A stretch of DNA of 64,000 nt from Rhodocyclaceae bacterium (GCA_016791105.1 JAEUNM010000043.1:1-64000), one strand, 5' to 3'; numbered from the stretch's first letter, positions 35,024 through 44,624 are shown. Translations and numbers: made by a program. The notes: generated from the sequence alone by a model not told the origin.

Positions 35024-36250
35024 ATGCCAGAAGCGGGAGCCGCAGACGCCTCGATGCTGAGCGAACAGCTGCGGCCGGCCAAATTCGTGAGCCGGCGCAA
35101 TGTCGTCGCCGGCGCCTTTGCGCTCTTGCTGCTGGCGACGCTGGCGGTGTCCTGGCAATGGTGGCGGCAAATCGATTCCGCGCGCGAAAGCATGAATCGC
35201 GTTCAGCGCGGCTATGCCGTGGTGGCAGCGCTTGAGCGGCTGCAAGGCGACATTATCGACGTCGAAACCGGCGCCCGCGGCTACGTCATAACAGGGCGTA
35301 ACGATTTTCTGGAGCCCTATCACGCCGCCCTGCACGATCTGTCCGGCGATTCGGCTTTATTGCGCAGCCTCATGCTTGCCGATGGCAGCCTCGCCGACCA
35401 ATTGGCGGCGCTTCTACCCCTCGTGGACGACAAGCTGAAAATTTCCAGCCGGCAGATCGACATTCGCCGCATGCAGGGCTTCGCTGCTGCCGCCGCCGCG
35501 GTGTCGAGCGGTGAAGGCAAGCAGAAAATGGATCAAATCCGCGCCCAGGTCGAACACATGATTCAGGACGAGGAGCGGCTTCTCAATGAACGCAGGGCTG
35601 ACCAGGAGCGTGCCGCCCAACGCGTGCTGTGGGTGGTACTGGCACTGGCTGCGCTCATGATGGTGGTACTCACCACACTGGCTTACACCCTGCATCGCGC
35701 CCTGCGTTATTACGATTTGTCCAGCCGCAGACTGCGCGAACTGGCCAACCATGACGCGCTGACCGGCCTGCCCAACCGGCGCTTTTTCGAACATGCGTTC
35801 AATGCCGCGCTGGATTTGGCACAGCGCAAGAAGCGCCTGGCGGCGCTGCTGTTTCTCGATCTGGACGGCTTCAAGGCCGTGAATGACACCTTGGGCCACG
35901 ACGCCGGCGACAAATTGCTGCGCATGGCCGGCAAGCGTTTGCGCGAATGCCTGCGCGCATCGGATTTCGTCGCGCGTCTGGGCGGAGACGAATTCGTGGT
36001 CGCCCTGCCCGATCTGCAGGATGAATCGGAAGCCAAACGCGTCGCGCAGAAAATTATCGACACCCTGGCGCAGGATTACGACCTTGACGGCAAGACCGGC
36101 CACGTCACGGTGAGCGTAGGCATCACCATTTTTCCGCGCGACGGCGACAGTTCGGAACAGTTGCTGCAGCACGCCGACGACGCCTTGTACGCGGCCAAAA
36201 CCGCCGGCAAGAACCGCTTCGTCATGCACGAATTCGTGTTTGCGGCCTGA
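35024..36250 (+). CDS. Diguanylate cyclase with CHASE3-like sensor domain (GGDEF)
   Basis: A 408-residue membrane enzyme that makes cyclic di-GMP from two GTP. TM1 is about 26-47 and TM2 about 203-226; the periplasmic region between them is helical and resembles CHASE3 (IDVETGARGYVITGRNDFLEPY). The GGDEF domain covers about 240-405: NHDALTGLPNRRFFE, FLDLDGFKAVNDTLGHDAGD, RLGGDEFVVAL. The inhibitory I-site RxxD is RASD, five residues before GGDEF, so product inhibition is expected. Cyclic di-GMP would favour matrix and adhesin production, consistent with the neighbouring surface genes; the link is inferred. Confidence 0.95.
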   Translation: MPEAGAADASMLSEQLRPAKFVSRRNVVAGAFALLLLATLAVSWQWWRQIDSARESMNRVQRGYAVVAALERLQGDIIDVETGARGYVITGRNDFLEPYHAALHDLSGDSALLRSLMLADGSLADQLAALLPLVDDKLKISSRQIDIRRMQGFAAAAAAVSSGEGKQKMDQIRAQVEHMIQDEERLLNERRADQERAAQRVLWVVLALAALMMVVLTTLAYTLHRALRYYDLSSRRLRELANHDALTGLPNRRFFEHAFNAALDLAQRKKRLAALLFLDLDGFKAVNDTLGHDAGDKLLRMAGKRLRECLRASDFVARLGGDEFVVALPDLQDESEAKRVAQKIIDTLAQDYDLDGKTGHVTVSVGITIFPRDGDSSEQLLQHADDALYAAKTAGKNRFVMHEFVFAA

Positions 36251-36346
36251 GCGTCGGGGCAGCACCGGCCGCGCCTGCGCCGTATACTCCCACGATAGTC
36301 GTCAATGGCAGACGCCCCTGCCCCTGGGATTCCGTTTTAACCTAAC

Positions 36347-37474
36347 TTATCCCGCACGGCCTGTCCGGCAAGGCCAACTGGCCTGCCAGGCGGCAAGTTT
36401 TGCATCCTGCCCGGCGTCAAGCAACACCAGCGGCACGGCACGGCAGCGCGCCAGCATGGCCACATGCAGACTTGTCGCGCAGCAGGCCTGGCTGCCGGCG
36501 ACCAGGGCGCACAAGTCCCACACGTTTGGTGACTCGAACAGGTGTGCGGATAGTTCGCCCATGCGCGCGGCGCAACGCCGGTAAGGCGCCCAATCATCGT
36601 GCCAGGGCGCCAGTCCGGCGCGGAAAAACACCAGATCACGCACGCCGGCAGCGCGCGCCGCCGCAGTCACGTCGGCCGCAATGCGCGTAATGTTTGCGTC
36701 ATCGCCGTACTGGGCAGCGAACTGCACGGCGAGGTAGCCGCGCGGGCAGGCGCGCGCAATATCCTTTGCCGCGCCGCGCCTGCGGCGGCTTGCAATAAGT
36801 GCGCCGAAATGATCGAACACCCGCGTGACCGGATCCGCCTCGATCTGCACCGCCATACCCAACGCGGCCAGCTCGCCGGCCGTCGCATGCTCGGGCACGG
36901 ACAGTTCATTCAGCTCATGCAGGGCCGATAAGGCCTCGCACTGCAGCGTCGCGTCGAGTTGCCCGAAGCAGGCACCGCCCAGCGCGCGTGCCTGCCAGTA
37001 TCCGCTGCGCTGGAACAGTGCGCGCCGCGGCAGATACGGCAGCCCGCAGTCCACGCCCAGGCGTTCGCGCGCAAAGCCGGCGCGGCTTGCCGCATCGCCG
37101 CCAAAAGCGCCGCACAACGCATTGGTGTGCTCTGCCGGCTGCAGCATGATCGCCGCCTCCCAGGCGGTCGTCGTGAGCAATTCACCCCCCGCCACAACCA
37201 GATCGGCCGGCGCGCCGCGGTAACGCTGCGGCCAGGCATGCGCCAGCATTTGCAGGGACTCGACGCGCATGCCGCCGCAGTCACGCAGATCGCGCGCGGC
37301 GAGCCCGGCGAACAGAACGCGACGCGGCTCGGCTTCGCGTGCCGCGACCTGCCCCAGCAATAGGTCGCCCAGATTGTGGCGATCGAAGGCGCCGAAAACG
37401 ATCAGAGGAGGCTCATCCACGGGATCGGCTCCACCAGCAGCGTCGCGCAGCTCGCTCGGTGAGTATTGCGGCAC
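36347..37474 (-). CDS. Polysaccharide pyruvyl transferase family protein
   Basis: A 375-residue protein of the PS_pyruv_trans (CsaB-like) family, which adds pyruvyl ketals from phosphoenolpyruvate to sugars of exopolysaccharides or cell-wall polymers. Diagnostic parts are FGAFDRHNLGDLLLGQVAA near the N-terminus and the His-containing CCATSLHVAMLARCRAVP near the C-terminus. It is convergent with the diguanylate cyclase and far from other sugar genes, so the acceptor polymer is unknown. Family identity is fairly secure; activity is inferred. Confidence 0.8.
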   Translation of the reverse strand: MPQYSPSELRDAAGGADPVDEPPLIVFGAFDRHNLGDLLLGQVAAREAEPRRVLFAGLAARDLRDCGGMRVESLQMLAHAWPQRYRGAPADLVVAGGELLTTTAWEAAIMLQPAEHTNALCGAFGGDAASRAGFARERLGVDCGLPYLPRRALFQRSGYWQARALGGACFGQLDATLQCEALSALHELNELSVPEHATAGELAALGMAVQIEADPVTRVFDHFGALIASRRRRGAAKDIARACPRGYLAVQFAAQYGDDANITRIAADVTAAARAAGVRDLVFFRAGLAPWHDDWAPYRRCAARMGELSAHLFESPNVWDLCALVAGSQACCATSLHVAMLARCRAVPLVLLDAGQDAKLAAWQASWPCRTGRAG

Positions 37475-37828
37475 GAAGCACCGTGACTACGCTTGTCGGA
37501 AAGTTTTCCACCCTGTCCAGTTCCATAGCAGACCAGCAGGTACGGTCAACATGCACCTATCGGAAAGGAATGCAAGAACCCCGCGCGCCTGCTCGAATTG
37601 TGGGTTGCGCGGCCGACCCGCCCCTGTGTCGAGGATTTTTACACCAACAGGCTCAGTCCGAGAATAGTTCCGGTTCTCATTCCGATTGCGACAGAACAGC
37701 TGACACGCCATGCGCTTGCGCATTGGCAAAACTTGTCCGGGACCGCCATTACGGCTGAATGTTCGAGCACGACAGCGACGACCTACGCGACTTAGGGCAA
37801 TGTCGCACGACGGCAAGATCGCGCTGGC

Positions 37829-37844
37829 AGGCATGTCGATTGCT
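37829..37844 (+). promoter_or_regulatory. Candidate sigma-54 (-24/-12) promoter
   Basis: AGGCATGTCGATTGCT matches the consensus TGGCACGNNNNTTGCW at all but two of the defined positions. GG (37830-37831) and GC (37842-37843) are exactly 10 bases apart, as required. Transcription should begin near 37855. PEP-CTERM genes in some floc-forming betaproteobacteria are known to depend on RpoN and the PrsK/PrsR system, so this fits. Confidence 0.72.
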
Positions 37845-37855
37845 CCTGCCTGCAT

Positions 37856-37892
37856 GGCTCGGCGGCGGCGGACCTTCCGCCGCCGCCGAGCC
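37856..37892 (+). promoter_or_regulatory. 17-bp hairpin at the predicted 5' end of the PEP-CTERM mRNA
   Basis: A perfect 17-bp stem, GGCTCGGCGGCGGCGGA (37856-37872) with its complement at 37876-37892, closes a CCT loop. It begins within a base or two of the predicted transcription start and ends 35 bases before the ATG. There is no T-run after it, so it is unlikely to be a plain terminator. A stabilising or regulatory leader hairpin is inferred. Confidence 0.75.
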
Positions 37893-37927
37893 CTACACAG
37901 GCCCAATCACACGTCTAGGGAAACATC

Positions 37928-39259
37928 ATGAATTGCACCGCACCATATCGCCGCGCGTCCCGCACAGGGGCTGTGCTGATATGCAGCATCCTTACGCTGA
38001 TCGGCACGACGGGCGCGCTTGATGCGCGCGCCGCCACGTCGTTTATTCCAATTCAGAGCGGACCGGACTGGCTCGCTACCAATAACGTTTCCGGCGACCC
38101 GAACTGGAAACAAACCAGCTACGACGATTCGGGCTGGGTCGCCGCCTATGCCCCCTACCCCAACAGTCTGACCACGCCACAAGACATATTTCCGAGAACG
38201 AGCGCGCAGCTGATGTGGCACTGGAACCCGTCCTCCCCAGACACCCCGGACGGCACTAACGGTGGTAGCCGGGCCTATTTCCGATATGGCTTTACAATCG
38301 CGCCGGATGCCGGAGACCTCCTTTACGGGCGCGCACGCGTGGTCGCCGACGACAGTTTCGTGTTGTACGTAAATGGCACGCAGGTCGGCAACGGATTGCT
38401 CAGTAGCCAACAGCGCACACTCCCCGACGGCAACGGTGTACGCCAGCCTCTGCCCGTCAGTTTTGACATCAGCCCCTACCTGCAGCCCGGCAATAATGTT
38501 TTGGCACTGGCGGCACAGAACTTTCTGGCCGGCGGACCCAATCCGCAATATGCGTTTTTCGACGGCTGGATCGCAAATTCACCGGCGCTGCCGGCGTTCG
38601 ACAACTTGCGCGAGCGCGATCTCCGTCAGCGCGGCGACTCGCTGGTCACGCTGGACCGCGTGACGGACCGTAAATGGCTCGATCTGTCGCAGACGGCCGG
38701 GCTGTCGTACAACGACATGATTGGCCCGGCCAATAACTGCAACCCGACCTGCACGACAGGGCAGTACTCGGGCTGGACCATGGCCAGCCTGGACGACGTA
38801 CGCCAGTTGTTCGATGACGCCGGCCTGCCGGGGTTTTCCGAGTACCGCAGCGGAGATACTTGCGGCTCGATACACTGTCGCAACAATCTGGCGATATTTC
38901 TTAGTCTGGTCGGTGCCTTTGGCGACTTCCGACTGCTCGGCCCGCAGTATCAGCCCGATCAGTTCTTCGGCGATCTGCTGGAACTCGTCGACGGCATTAG
39001 CCGCTCACTCGTGCCGAGCGATTCGCCACTTTGGGAAATGTTCCAGATCCCGCCGGAGGACGCAGTGTTCGTACCCGGTGCGGGCGTGGTGGACTGCTGC
39101 GACTATCAGTGGACTTACGATGCCCGCAACGGCCCGCTCGCCCTCGCTGCAGGCGACCCCGCCGTAGGCGTCTGGCTATACCGTGCGCCGGAGCCGGGGA
39201 TGATTTCGCTCATTGCGCTAGCCGCCTTGTTCGGCTTGCGGCGGCGCCGCCGCGCCTGA
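37928..39259 (+). CDS. PEP-CTERM sorted secreted protein
   Basis: A 443-residue exported protein. The signal peptide ends at ARAA (about residue 35). Residues about 40-215 form a beta-sandwich like galactose-binding domains (DDSFVLYVNGTQVGNG, FDISPYLQPGNN). About 235-420 resembles the DUF1566/Lcl-like region found in many PEP-CTERM proteins (LVTLDRVTDRKWLDLSQTAG, GQYSGWTMASLDDVRQL). The C-terminus is a classic PEP-CTERM: PEPG, then ISLIALAALFGL, then RRRRRA. Such signals are processed by an exosortase, usually alongside exopolysaccharide export; no exosortase gene lies in this window. Paired Cys residues may form disulfides. Surface or matrix location is inferred. Confidence 0.93.
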   Translation: MNCTAPYRRASRTGAVLICSILTLIGTTGALDARAATSFIPIQSGPDWLATNNVSGDPNWKQTSYDDSGWVAAYAPYPNSLTTPQDIFPRTSAQLMWHWNPSSPDTPDGTNGGSRAYFRYGFTIAPDAGDLLYGRARVVADDSFVLYVNGTQVGNGLLSSQQRTLPDGNGVRQPLPVSFDISPYLQPGNNVLALAAQNFLAGGPNPQYAFFDGWIANSPALPAFDNLRERDLRQRGDSLVTLDRVTDRKWLDLSQTAGLSYNDMIGPANNCNPTCTTGQYSGWTMASLDDVRQLFDDAGLPGFSEYRSGDTCGSIHCRNNLAIFLSLVGAFGDFRLLGPQYQPDQFFGDLLELVDGISRSLVPSDSPLWEMFQIPPEDAVFVPGAGVVDCCDYQWTYDARNGPLALAAGDPAVGVWLYRAPEPGMISLIALAALFGLRRRRRA

Positions 39260-39306
39260 TCGGCAGTGAGTGGCGACTCACCGGGCCGTACCGCCGCCGC
39301 GCGCTT

Positions 39307-39738
39307 TCAGGCTTCGCGCACCGCGCGCAAATAACGCTGGCATTGGCGCACCGATAGTTTCACCGCGTGGCGCTCGCAAAGATACTGGGCCAGCAATTTG
39401 CCGTTCCACCGCGGTGCGCGGTAGCCAAGGTGGCGGGGCGCAAAGTTCAAAATGCGCCGCACCTGGGCGTCGACCGCAGCGGCCAGGCTGGATGGCCGTC
39501 CGCCGCGCGGTCGTTCGTCCAAACCCGCTGCACCATGCCGTGCAAATTGTTTCACCCAGCGTTGCAAGGACCGGCGCGACACCCCGGTCTTCTGTGCCAC
39601 TTCGCCGGCGTCGATACCGCACGCCAACATGAACAGGCAATACAGACGATGCACGACCCGCGCAGAACCAGAGGCCGCCACCACGGCTCGAATTTCCTCG
39701 CGCAGGCAGGGGACATCGGCGACGTTTTGATCAACCAT
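39307..39738 (-). CDS. Orphan helix-turn-helix protein, IS630-transposase-like N-terminus
   Basis: A 143-residue protein. Residues about 45-80 form a homeodomain-like helix-turn-helix (GEVAQKTGVSRRSLQRWVKQ, then GLDERPRGGRPSSL). The C-terminal half resembles the winged-helix segment that precedes the DDE catalytic domain in IS630-family transposases (YRAPRWNGKLLAQYLCERH). No DDE domain follows, and no inverted repeats were found. It may be a degraded transposase remnant or an independent DNA-binding protein. The ATG at 39738 is used; the frame opens at 39759. It is convergent with the PEP-CTERM gene, 47 bases away. Confidence 0.7.
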   Translation of the reverse strand: MVDQNVADVPCLREEIRAVVAASGSARVVHRLYCLFMLACGIDAGEVAQKTGVSRRSLQRWVKQFARHGAAGLDERPRGGRPSSLAAAVDAQVRRILNFAPRHLGYRAPRWNGKLLAQYLCERHAVKLSVRQCQRYLRAVREA

Positions 39739-39861
39739 GCAGGCAACGCACTCCCGCACACGAACAGGTGGTCGCGCTATGCTGCGGAGGTACGCCCTGA
39801 AAGTCCATGCGAATTGTCAGCCTACAATGTCCGCACGGGCTCAGACCACAGCCGCGACGCG

Positions 39862-40200
39862 TCAGTCCGTGCCCGCCGGCAAGCCATGCCGCCGGCGCGC
39901 GCGCAGGCAGGCGTCCGATCCCGCCTGCAACTCGACGCAGGGCGCGGGGCGAAATTCATAAATCGCACAGCGCACGGACTGGCCGATAGTGCCCTGCAAG
40001 GCCGCACAGCGCGGACTGGCATGGTCGGTGCCGCGCATGCGCACGGTGGCGCCACACACGGATTCGGTCAGGCCGTCCGGCACGCCGCCCGCGCCGCTTG
40101 CGCATTCGGACCAATGGAAATCCACCCGCCACGCCGCACAACAGGCGCCGCAGCGCACGCACTCGCCCGCGGCCGGGAAGCTTTCGACATATGTAGCCAT
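39862..40200 (-). CDS. YkgJ-family Cys-cluster protein
   Basis: A 112-residue protein with the Cys-rich signature of the YkgJ family: ECVRCGACCAAWRV near the N-terminus, then SPRCAALQG and RCAIYEFRPAPCVEL. The family probably binds an iron-sulfur or zinc cluster; its function is not established. It is divergent from the nap operon, whose upstream region begins at its start codon. Confidence 0.82.
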   Translation of the reverse strand: MATYVESFPAAGECVRCGACCAAWRVDFHWSECASGAGGVPDGLTESVCGATVRMRGTDHASPRCAALQGTIGQSVRCAIYEFRPAPCVELQAGSDACLRARRRHGLPAGTD

Positions 40201-40421
40201 GCGCGAGTGTAGCGCCTCTGCAGGCGCCGCCGGACACTTCGGCGCACATCAAGTCCACCTTGTCCAGCGCCAAAATGCGCCCGAAGGAGGGTGCAACTCT
40301 GCGTTTCTCGAGTACCGCGGGACGTACACACTACGCATCCACGAGCGCCGCAAAGCGAATGCTTGGCGGCGCGACTTACCTGATCAGCAAGACGCCTGCG
40401 GGCTGCTTTTGCGGATCGACC

Positions 40422-40435
40422 TTGATCGCTGTCAA
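40422..40435 (+). promoter_or_regulatory. FNR/Anr-type box upstream of napF
   Basis: TTGATCGCTGTCAA matches the FNR consensus TTGATNNNNATCAA at 9 of 10 defined positions. Its centre (40428.5) is about 41 bases before a plausible transcription start near 40470, with a weak -10 TAAGAA at 40456-40461. This is the class II activator position, so the nap operon is likely switched on by oxygen limitation. Confidence 0.72.
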
Positions 40436-40491
40436 GTACAGCCTGTACCGCTGCGTAAGAAAATCACAAAAATACGAGGGGATACAAAACG

Positions 40492-40989
40492 ATGCTGCCT
40501 GCCCGCAGAAATTTCTTGCGCGGAAAGTTCGCGGCCGCGGCGCCGCAACTGCGTCCGCCCTGGGCGACGGCTGAATTCGCGCAGCGCTGCACGCGTTGTG
40601 GCGCCTGCGCCAAGGCCTGTCCCGAGCACATCATCGCGGCCGGCGCAAGCGGCTATCCCGGTATCGAATTTTCTGTCGGCGCCTGCACCTTTTGCGCCGC
40701 CTGCGTCGATGTTTGCAAGGACGCCGCGCTGGCGCGCAGCGCGGACAGTCCGCCCTGGTCCGTCAAGGCCGCCATCGCCCCCACCTGCCTGGCCCTGAAT
40801 GGCGTCGAATGCCGCATTTGCGGCGACGCCTGCGAAGCTGGTGCCATTCGGTTTCGACCCCAGCTCGGCGGCATGTACACCCCCACGCTGGATCTGGCCG
40901 CCTGCAGCGGCTGCGGCGCCTGTTACGCGGCCTGCCCGGCCACCGCCATCAGTCTGTCCGAGGCCGCGGCGAGCGCCGCGCTCGTTTGA
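40492..40989 (+). CDS. napF: Ferredoxin-type protein NapF
   Basis: A 165-residue cytoplasmic iron-sulfur protein that helps NapA maturation. Four Cys clusters are visible: [36 protein letters not shown] and [12 protein letters not shown], enough for three or four [4Fe-4S] centres. The N-terminal RRNFLRG looks like a leftover twin-arginine motif common in NapF. It is the first gene of the nap operon, 56 bases downstream of the FNR box. GAGGGG lies about 10 bases before the start. napD follows after 9 bases. Confidence 0.95.
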   Translation: MLPARRNFLRGKFAAAAPQLRPPWATAEFAQRCTRCGACAKACPEHIIAAGASGYPGIEFSVGACTFCAACVDVCKDAALARSADSPPWSVKAAIAPTCLALNGVECRICGDACEAGAIRFRPQLGGMYTPTLDLAACSGCGACYAACPATAISLSEAAASAALV

Positions 40990-40998
40990 GGAAAGCCC

Positions 40999-41286
40999 AT
41001 GAATATCAACAGCATGATCATACGCGCCCGGCCCGAGCGCCTGGCCGAAGTGAGCGCGTCGTTTGCGGACATTCCAGGCGTCGAAATACACGGCAGCAGC
41101 ACCGACGGCCGCATGATCGTGACGGTCGAAGATGGCCCCGGCCACACCGTGGAAGATTCCATGCTCGCGGTGCATACCGCGCCGGGCGTGCTGTCAGCCA
41201 CGCTCGTTTATCAATACGCCGGCAGCGATGCCGAAGATACGGACTTGACCGCCACGGGCGGCAGCAACCAGGAGACGCAAGCATGA
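40999..41286 (+). CDS. napD: NapD chaperone
   Basis: A 95-residue cytoplasmic chaperone that binds the twin-arginine signal of NapA and delays export until cofactor loading is complete. The ferredoxin-like fold motifs [13 protein letters not shown] and [11 protein letters not shown] are typical. Its stop overlaps the napA start as ATGA at 41283-41286, which couples their translation. The C-terminal 20 residues are acidic and unconserved. Confidence 0.93.
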   Translation: MNINSMIIRARPERLAEVSASFADIPGVEIHGSSTDGRMIVTVEDGPGHTVEDSMLAVHTAPGVLSATLVYQYAGSDAEDTDLTATGGSNQETQA

Positions 41287-43832
41287 AGCTCAATCGTCGC
41301 GATTTCATCAAAGCCAATGCCGCCGCGGCGGCGGCAGGCGTCGCAGGCGTTTCGCTGCCCAATGTGGCGGCCGCGGCGGAAAGTCCGCCGGTCGGCGATC
41401 GCAGCATACGCTGGGACAAGGGGCCCTGCCGCTTTTGCGGCACCGGCTGTTCGGTGCTGGTGGGCGTGCAGAGCGGCCGCCTGGTCGCCACCCAGGGCGA
41501 TCCGGACGCGCCGGTCAATCGTGGCCTGAACTGCATCAAGGGCTATTTCCTGTCGAAAATCATGTATGGCGAGGACCGCCTGACCCGCCCCCTGCTGCGC
41601 ATGAAAAACGGCAAATACGACAAGGAAGGCGAATTCGCGCCGATTTCCTGGGATCAGGCTTTCGACATCATGGCCGCCAAGTGGAAAGAAGCTTTGGCCA
41701 AGGACGGCCCGACTGCGGTGGGCATGTTCGGCTCCGGCCAATGGACCATCTGGGAAGGCTATGCGGCAGCCAAACTGTTCAAGGCCGGTTTCCGCAGCAA
41801 TAACATCGACCCCAACGCACGCCACTGCATGGCGTCCGCGGTGGCCGGATTCATGCGCACCTTCGGCATGGACGAGCCAATGGGCTGTTATGACGACATC
41901 GAGAACACCGACGCCTTCGTGCTGTGGGGTTCCAACATGGCGGAAATGCACCCCATTCTTTGGTCGCGCGTCACCGACCGCCGCCTCACGCACGACAAAT
42001 GCGAAGTGCACGTGCTGTCCACCTTCGAACATCGCAGTTTCGACCTCGGCGACAACAACATGTTGTTCGTGCCGCAGACCGATCTGGCGATCATGAATTA
42101 CATCTGCCACCACATCATCACGAGCGGCAAGGTAAATAAGGAATTCGTCGCCCAGCACGTCAATTTCAAAAAGGGCGCCAGCGACATCGGCTATGGCCTG
42201 CGGCCCAATCACGACCTCGAAAAGAACGCGCAATACAACGGCTATCCGGGCGCCGAGGGCAAGCCGAAAAACAACCCGAATGACGCGACCCCCATCAGCT
42301 TCGAGGAATTCGCGAAATTCGTCGCCGACTATCCGCTCGACAAGGTCGCCAAACTGTCCGGCGTGCCGGCCGACCGTCTGAAAAAACTGGCCGAGTTGTA
42401 CGCCGACCCAAAACGCAAGGTGGTGTCGTTCTGGACCATGGGATTCAACCAGCATACGCGCGGCACCTGGGTGAATAACATGATCTACAACATTCACCTT
42501 CTCACCGGCAAGATTTCCGAGCCCGGCAACAGCCCCTTCTCGCTCACCGGCCAGCCCTCCGCCTGCGGCACGGCGCGCGAAGTGGGCACCTTCGCGCACC
42601 GCCTGCCGGCCGACCTGGTGGTCACCAATCCCGAACACCGCAAGCACAGCGAAGAAATCTGGCAACTGCCGGAAGGCACCCTGCCGGACAAGATCGGCCT
42701 GCACGCGGTAGCGCAAAGCCGCGCCTTGAAAGACGGCAAGCTCAAGTGCTACTGGACCAGCACCACCAACAACATGCAGGCCGGGCCGAACGTGAATGGC
42801 GAGGTCTACCCGGGCTGGCGCAACCCGGTCACCTTCGTGGTGGTGTCGGATGCCTACCCGACCGTTTCCGCACTGGCCGCCGACCTCATCCTGCCGTCCG
42901 CGATGTGGATGGAAAAGGAAGGCGCATTCGGCAATGCCGAACGCCGTACGCAATTCTGGCGCCAGCAGGTGAAGGCACCGGGCGAGTCCAAATCCGATCT
43001 GTGGCAGTACATGGAGTTTGCCAAGCGCTTCAAGGTCGAGGAAGTGTGGCCGGCCGAGCTGATCGCGAAAAAACCCGAGCTGAAGGGCAAAACGCTGTAT
43101 CAGGTGCTGTACGCGAATGGCGAGGTGAACAAATTCCCGCTCGCGGAACTGGAAAAGGTGAATGGCCACGCCATCAAGGGGTATACCAACGACGAATCGC
43201 AGGCCTACGGCTATTACGTGCAGAAAGGCCTGTTCGAGGAATACGCGCGTTTCGGCCGCGGCCACGGCCACGACCTGGCGCTGTTCGACGACTATCACAA
43301 GGCGCGCGGCCTGCGCTGGCCAGTGGTGGACGGCAAGGAAACCCTGTGGCGTTACCGCGAGGGCTACGACCCCTATGTCAAGAAGGGTGAAGGCATCAAA
43401 TTCTATGGTCACAAGGATGGCAAGGCGGTGGTATTCGCCCTGCCCTACCAGCCGCCGGCCGAGGTGCCGGACAAGGATTACGACCTCTGGCTATGCACCG
43501 GCCGCGTGCTCGAACACTGGCATACCGGCACCATGACGCGCCGGGTGACCGAACTGCACCGCGCGGTGCCGGAAGCGGTAGTGTTCATGCATCCGGACGA
43601 CGCCAAAAAGCGCGGCCTGCAGCGCGGCATGGAAGTCAAAATCCAGTCGCGCCGTGGCGAAGTGCTGGCACGCGTGGAAACGCGCGGCCGCAACAAGCCG
43701 CAGCCGGGCCTGGTATTCGTGCCGTTTTTCGACGAATCGCGGCTGGTGAACAAACTCACGCTGGACGCCACCTGCCCGATTTCGAAAGAAACGGATTTCA
43801 AGAAGTGTGCCGTCAAGATCGTGCGCGTCTAA
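41283..43832 (+). CDS. napA: Periplasmic nitrate reductase catalytic subunit NapA
   Basis: An 849-residue molybdoenzyme that reduces nitrate to nitrite in the periplasm. The twin-arginine signal is RRDFIKANA at residues 5-13. The [4Fe-4S] ligands are C49, C52, C56 and C84 (CRFCGTGC and NCIKGY). The molybdenum-ligating Cys is in [12 protein letters not shown]. Bis-MGD-binding and DMSO-reductase family motifs follow through to [12 protein letters not shown] near the end. Length and spacing match family members. NapA receives electrons from NapC or NapGH through NapB. The long upstream extension of the frame, from 40596, is overlapped by napF and napD and is not coding. Confidence 0.98.
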   Translation: MKLNRRDFIKANAAAAAAGVAGVSLPNVAAAAESPPVGDRSIRWDKGPCRFCGTGCSVLVGVQSGRLVATQGDPDAPVNRGLNCIKGYFLSKIMYGEDRLTRPLLRMKNGKYDKEGEFAPISWDQAFDIMAAKWKEALAKDGPTAVGMFGSGQWTIWEGYAAAKLFKAGFRSNNIDPNARHCMASAVAGFMRTFGMDEPMGCYDDIENTDAFVLWGSNMAEMHPILWSRVTDRRLTHDKCEVHVLSTFEHRSFDLGDNNMLFVPQTDLAIMNYICHHIITSGKVNKEFVAQHVNFKKGASDIGYGLRPNHDLEKNAQYNGYPGAEGKPKNNPNDATPISFEEFAKFVADYPLDKVAKLSGVPADRLKKLAELYADPKRKVVSFWTMGFNQHTRGTWVNNMIYNIHLLTGKISEPGNSPFSLTGQPSACGTAREVGTFAHRLPADLVVTNPEHRKHSEEIWQLPEGTLPDKIGLHAVAQSRALKDGKLKCYWTSTTNNMQAGPNVNGEVYPGWRNPVTFVVVSDAYPTVSALAADLILPSAMWMEKEGAFGNAERRTQFWRQQVKAPGESKSDLWQYMEFAKRFKVEEVWPAELIAKKPELKGKTLYQVLYANGEVNKFPLAELEKVNGHAIKGYTNDESQAYGYYVQKGLFEEYARFGRGHGHDLALFDDYHKARGLRWPVVDGKETLWRYREGYDPYVKKGEGIKFYGHKDGKAVVFALPYQPPAEVPDKDYDLWLCTGRVLEHWHTGTMTRRVTELHRAVPEAVVFMHPDDAKKRGLQRGMEVKIQSRRGEVLARVETRGRNKPQPGLVFVPFFDESRLVNKLTLDATCPISKETDFKKCAVKIVRV

Positions 43833-43853
43833 GGCCAGGAGACGCTTCCTGCC

Positions 43854-44624
43854 ATGTCCTCCGCACCCAGCCAGCCGGGACGCCGCCGCTTCCTCAACGG
43901 AGCGGCCGGCGCTGCCGGCGGGGCCTTGCTGCTCAGCCTGGGCGTCGGCTTCACCGCGCGCCAGGCGGCGGCATTGCCGGCAAACGCGCTGCGCCCGCCT
44001 GGCGCACTGGCGGAAAATGACTTTCTGGGTGCCTGCATACGTTGCGGACTTTGCGTGCGCGACTGCCCCTACGACACGCTGAAACTTGCCGATCCGGCCG
44101 ACCAGGTGGCGGCCGGCACGCCGTACTTCGAAGCACGCAAAGTCGCCTGCGAAATGTGCGACAACCTGCCCTGCGTGAAAGCCTGCCCGACCGGCGCCCT
44201 GGACCACAAACTGACCGACATCAGCAAAGCCAGAATGGGTCTGGCGGTACTGGTGGACCAGGAAACCTGTCTGAATTTTCTCGGCCTGCGTTGCGACGTG
44301 TGCTACCGCGTGTGCCCGGTCATAGACCGCGCCATCACGCTGCAGCGGCGGCATAACGAGCGCTCCGACCGCCACGCGATGCTCATTCCCACCGTGCATT
44401 CGGATGCCTGCACGGGCTGCGGCAAATGTGAAAAATCCTGCGTACTCGAAGAGGCCGCAATCAAGGTATTCCCGATTGCTCTGGCCAAGGGCATGCTGGG
44501 CCGGCACTATCGCAAGGGCTGGGAAGAAGAGGAAAAAGCCGGTGGTTCCCTGATCGGCGACCAGACACAGTTGCCGGCACGCCGTCCGGAAGATTCACCC
44601 CTGCCGCGCGGAGTACTCAAATGA
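43854..44624 (+). CDS. napG: Ferredoxin-type quinol dehydrogenase subunit NapG
   Basis: A 256-residue periplasmic iron-sulfur protein with a twin-arginine signal ([14 protein letters not shown]). Four [4Fe-4S] Cys clusters are visible: [43 protein letters not shown] and [11 protein letters not shown]. With NapH it passes electrons from quinol to the Nap catalytic complex. The start is 21 bases after napA, with AGGAGA upstream. Its stop overlaps the napH start by four bases (ATGA). Confidence 0.95.
   Translation: MSSAPSQPGRRRFLNGAAGAAGGALLLSLGVGFTARQAAALPANALRPPGALAENDFLGACIRCGLCVRDCPYDTLKLADPADQVAAGTPYFEARKVACEMCDNLPCVKACPTGALDHKLTDISKARMGLAVLVDQETCLNFLGLRCDVCYRVCPVIDRAITLQRRHNERSDRHAMLIPTVHSDACTGCGKCEKSCVLEEAAIKVFPIALAKGMLGRHYRKGWEEEEKAGGSLIGDQTQLPARRPEDSPLPRGVLK

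Larger units (their letters stand above)
37475..37927. other. Regulatory region upstream of the PEP-CTERM gene
   Basis: These 453 bases have no supported gene. They contain a candidate sigma-54 promoter (37829-37844), a long hairpin right after it, and two copies of TGTCGCA in inverted orientation (TTGCGACA at 37686-37693 and TGTCGCAC at 37801-37808) that could bind an activator. The start codon is preceded by AGGGAAA. Confidence 0.6.

Noticed and set aside
37801..37850. Considered TGGCAG...TTGC at 37825 as the sigma-54 site
   Set aside because: The spacing between TGG and TTGC is wrong. The overlapping GG at 37830 with GC at 37842 has the exact 10-base spacing and was chosen.
39307..39738. 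Complete insertion sequence
   Set aside because: No DDE domain, terminal inverted repeats or target duplication were found.
41211..43412. 733-codon minus-strand frame opposite napA
   Set aside because: napA on the plus strand has all cofactor motifs; the minus frame is a GC-rich shadow.
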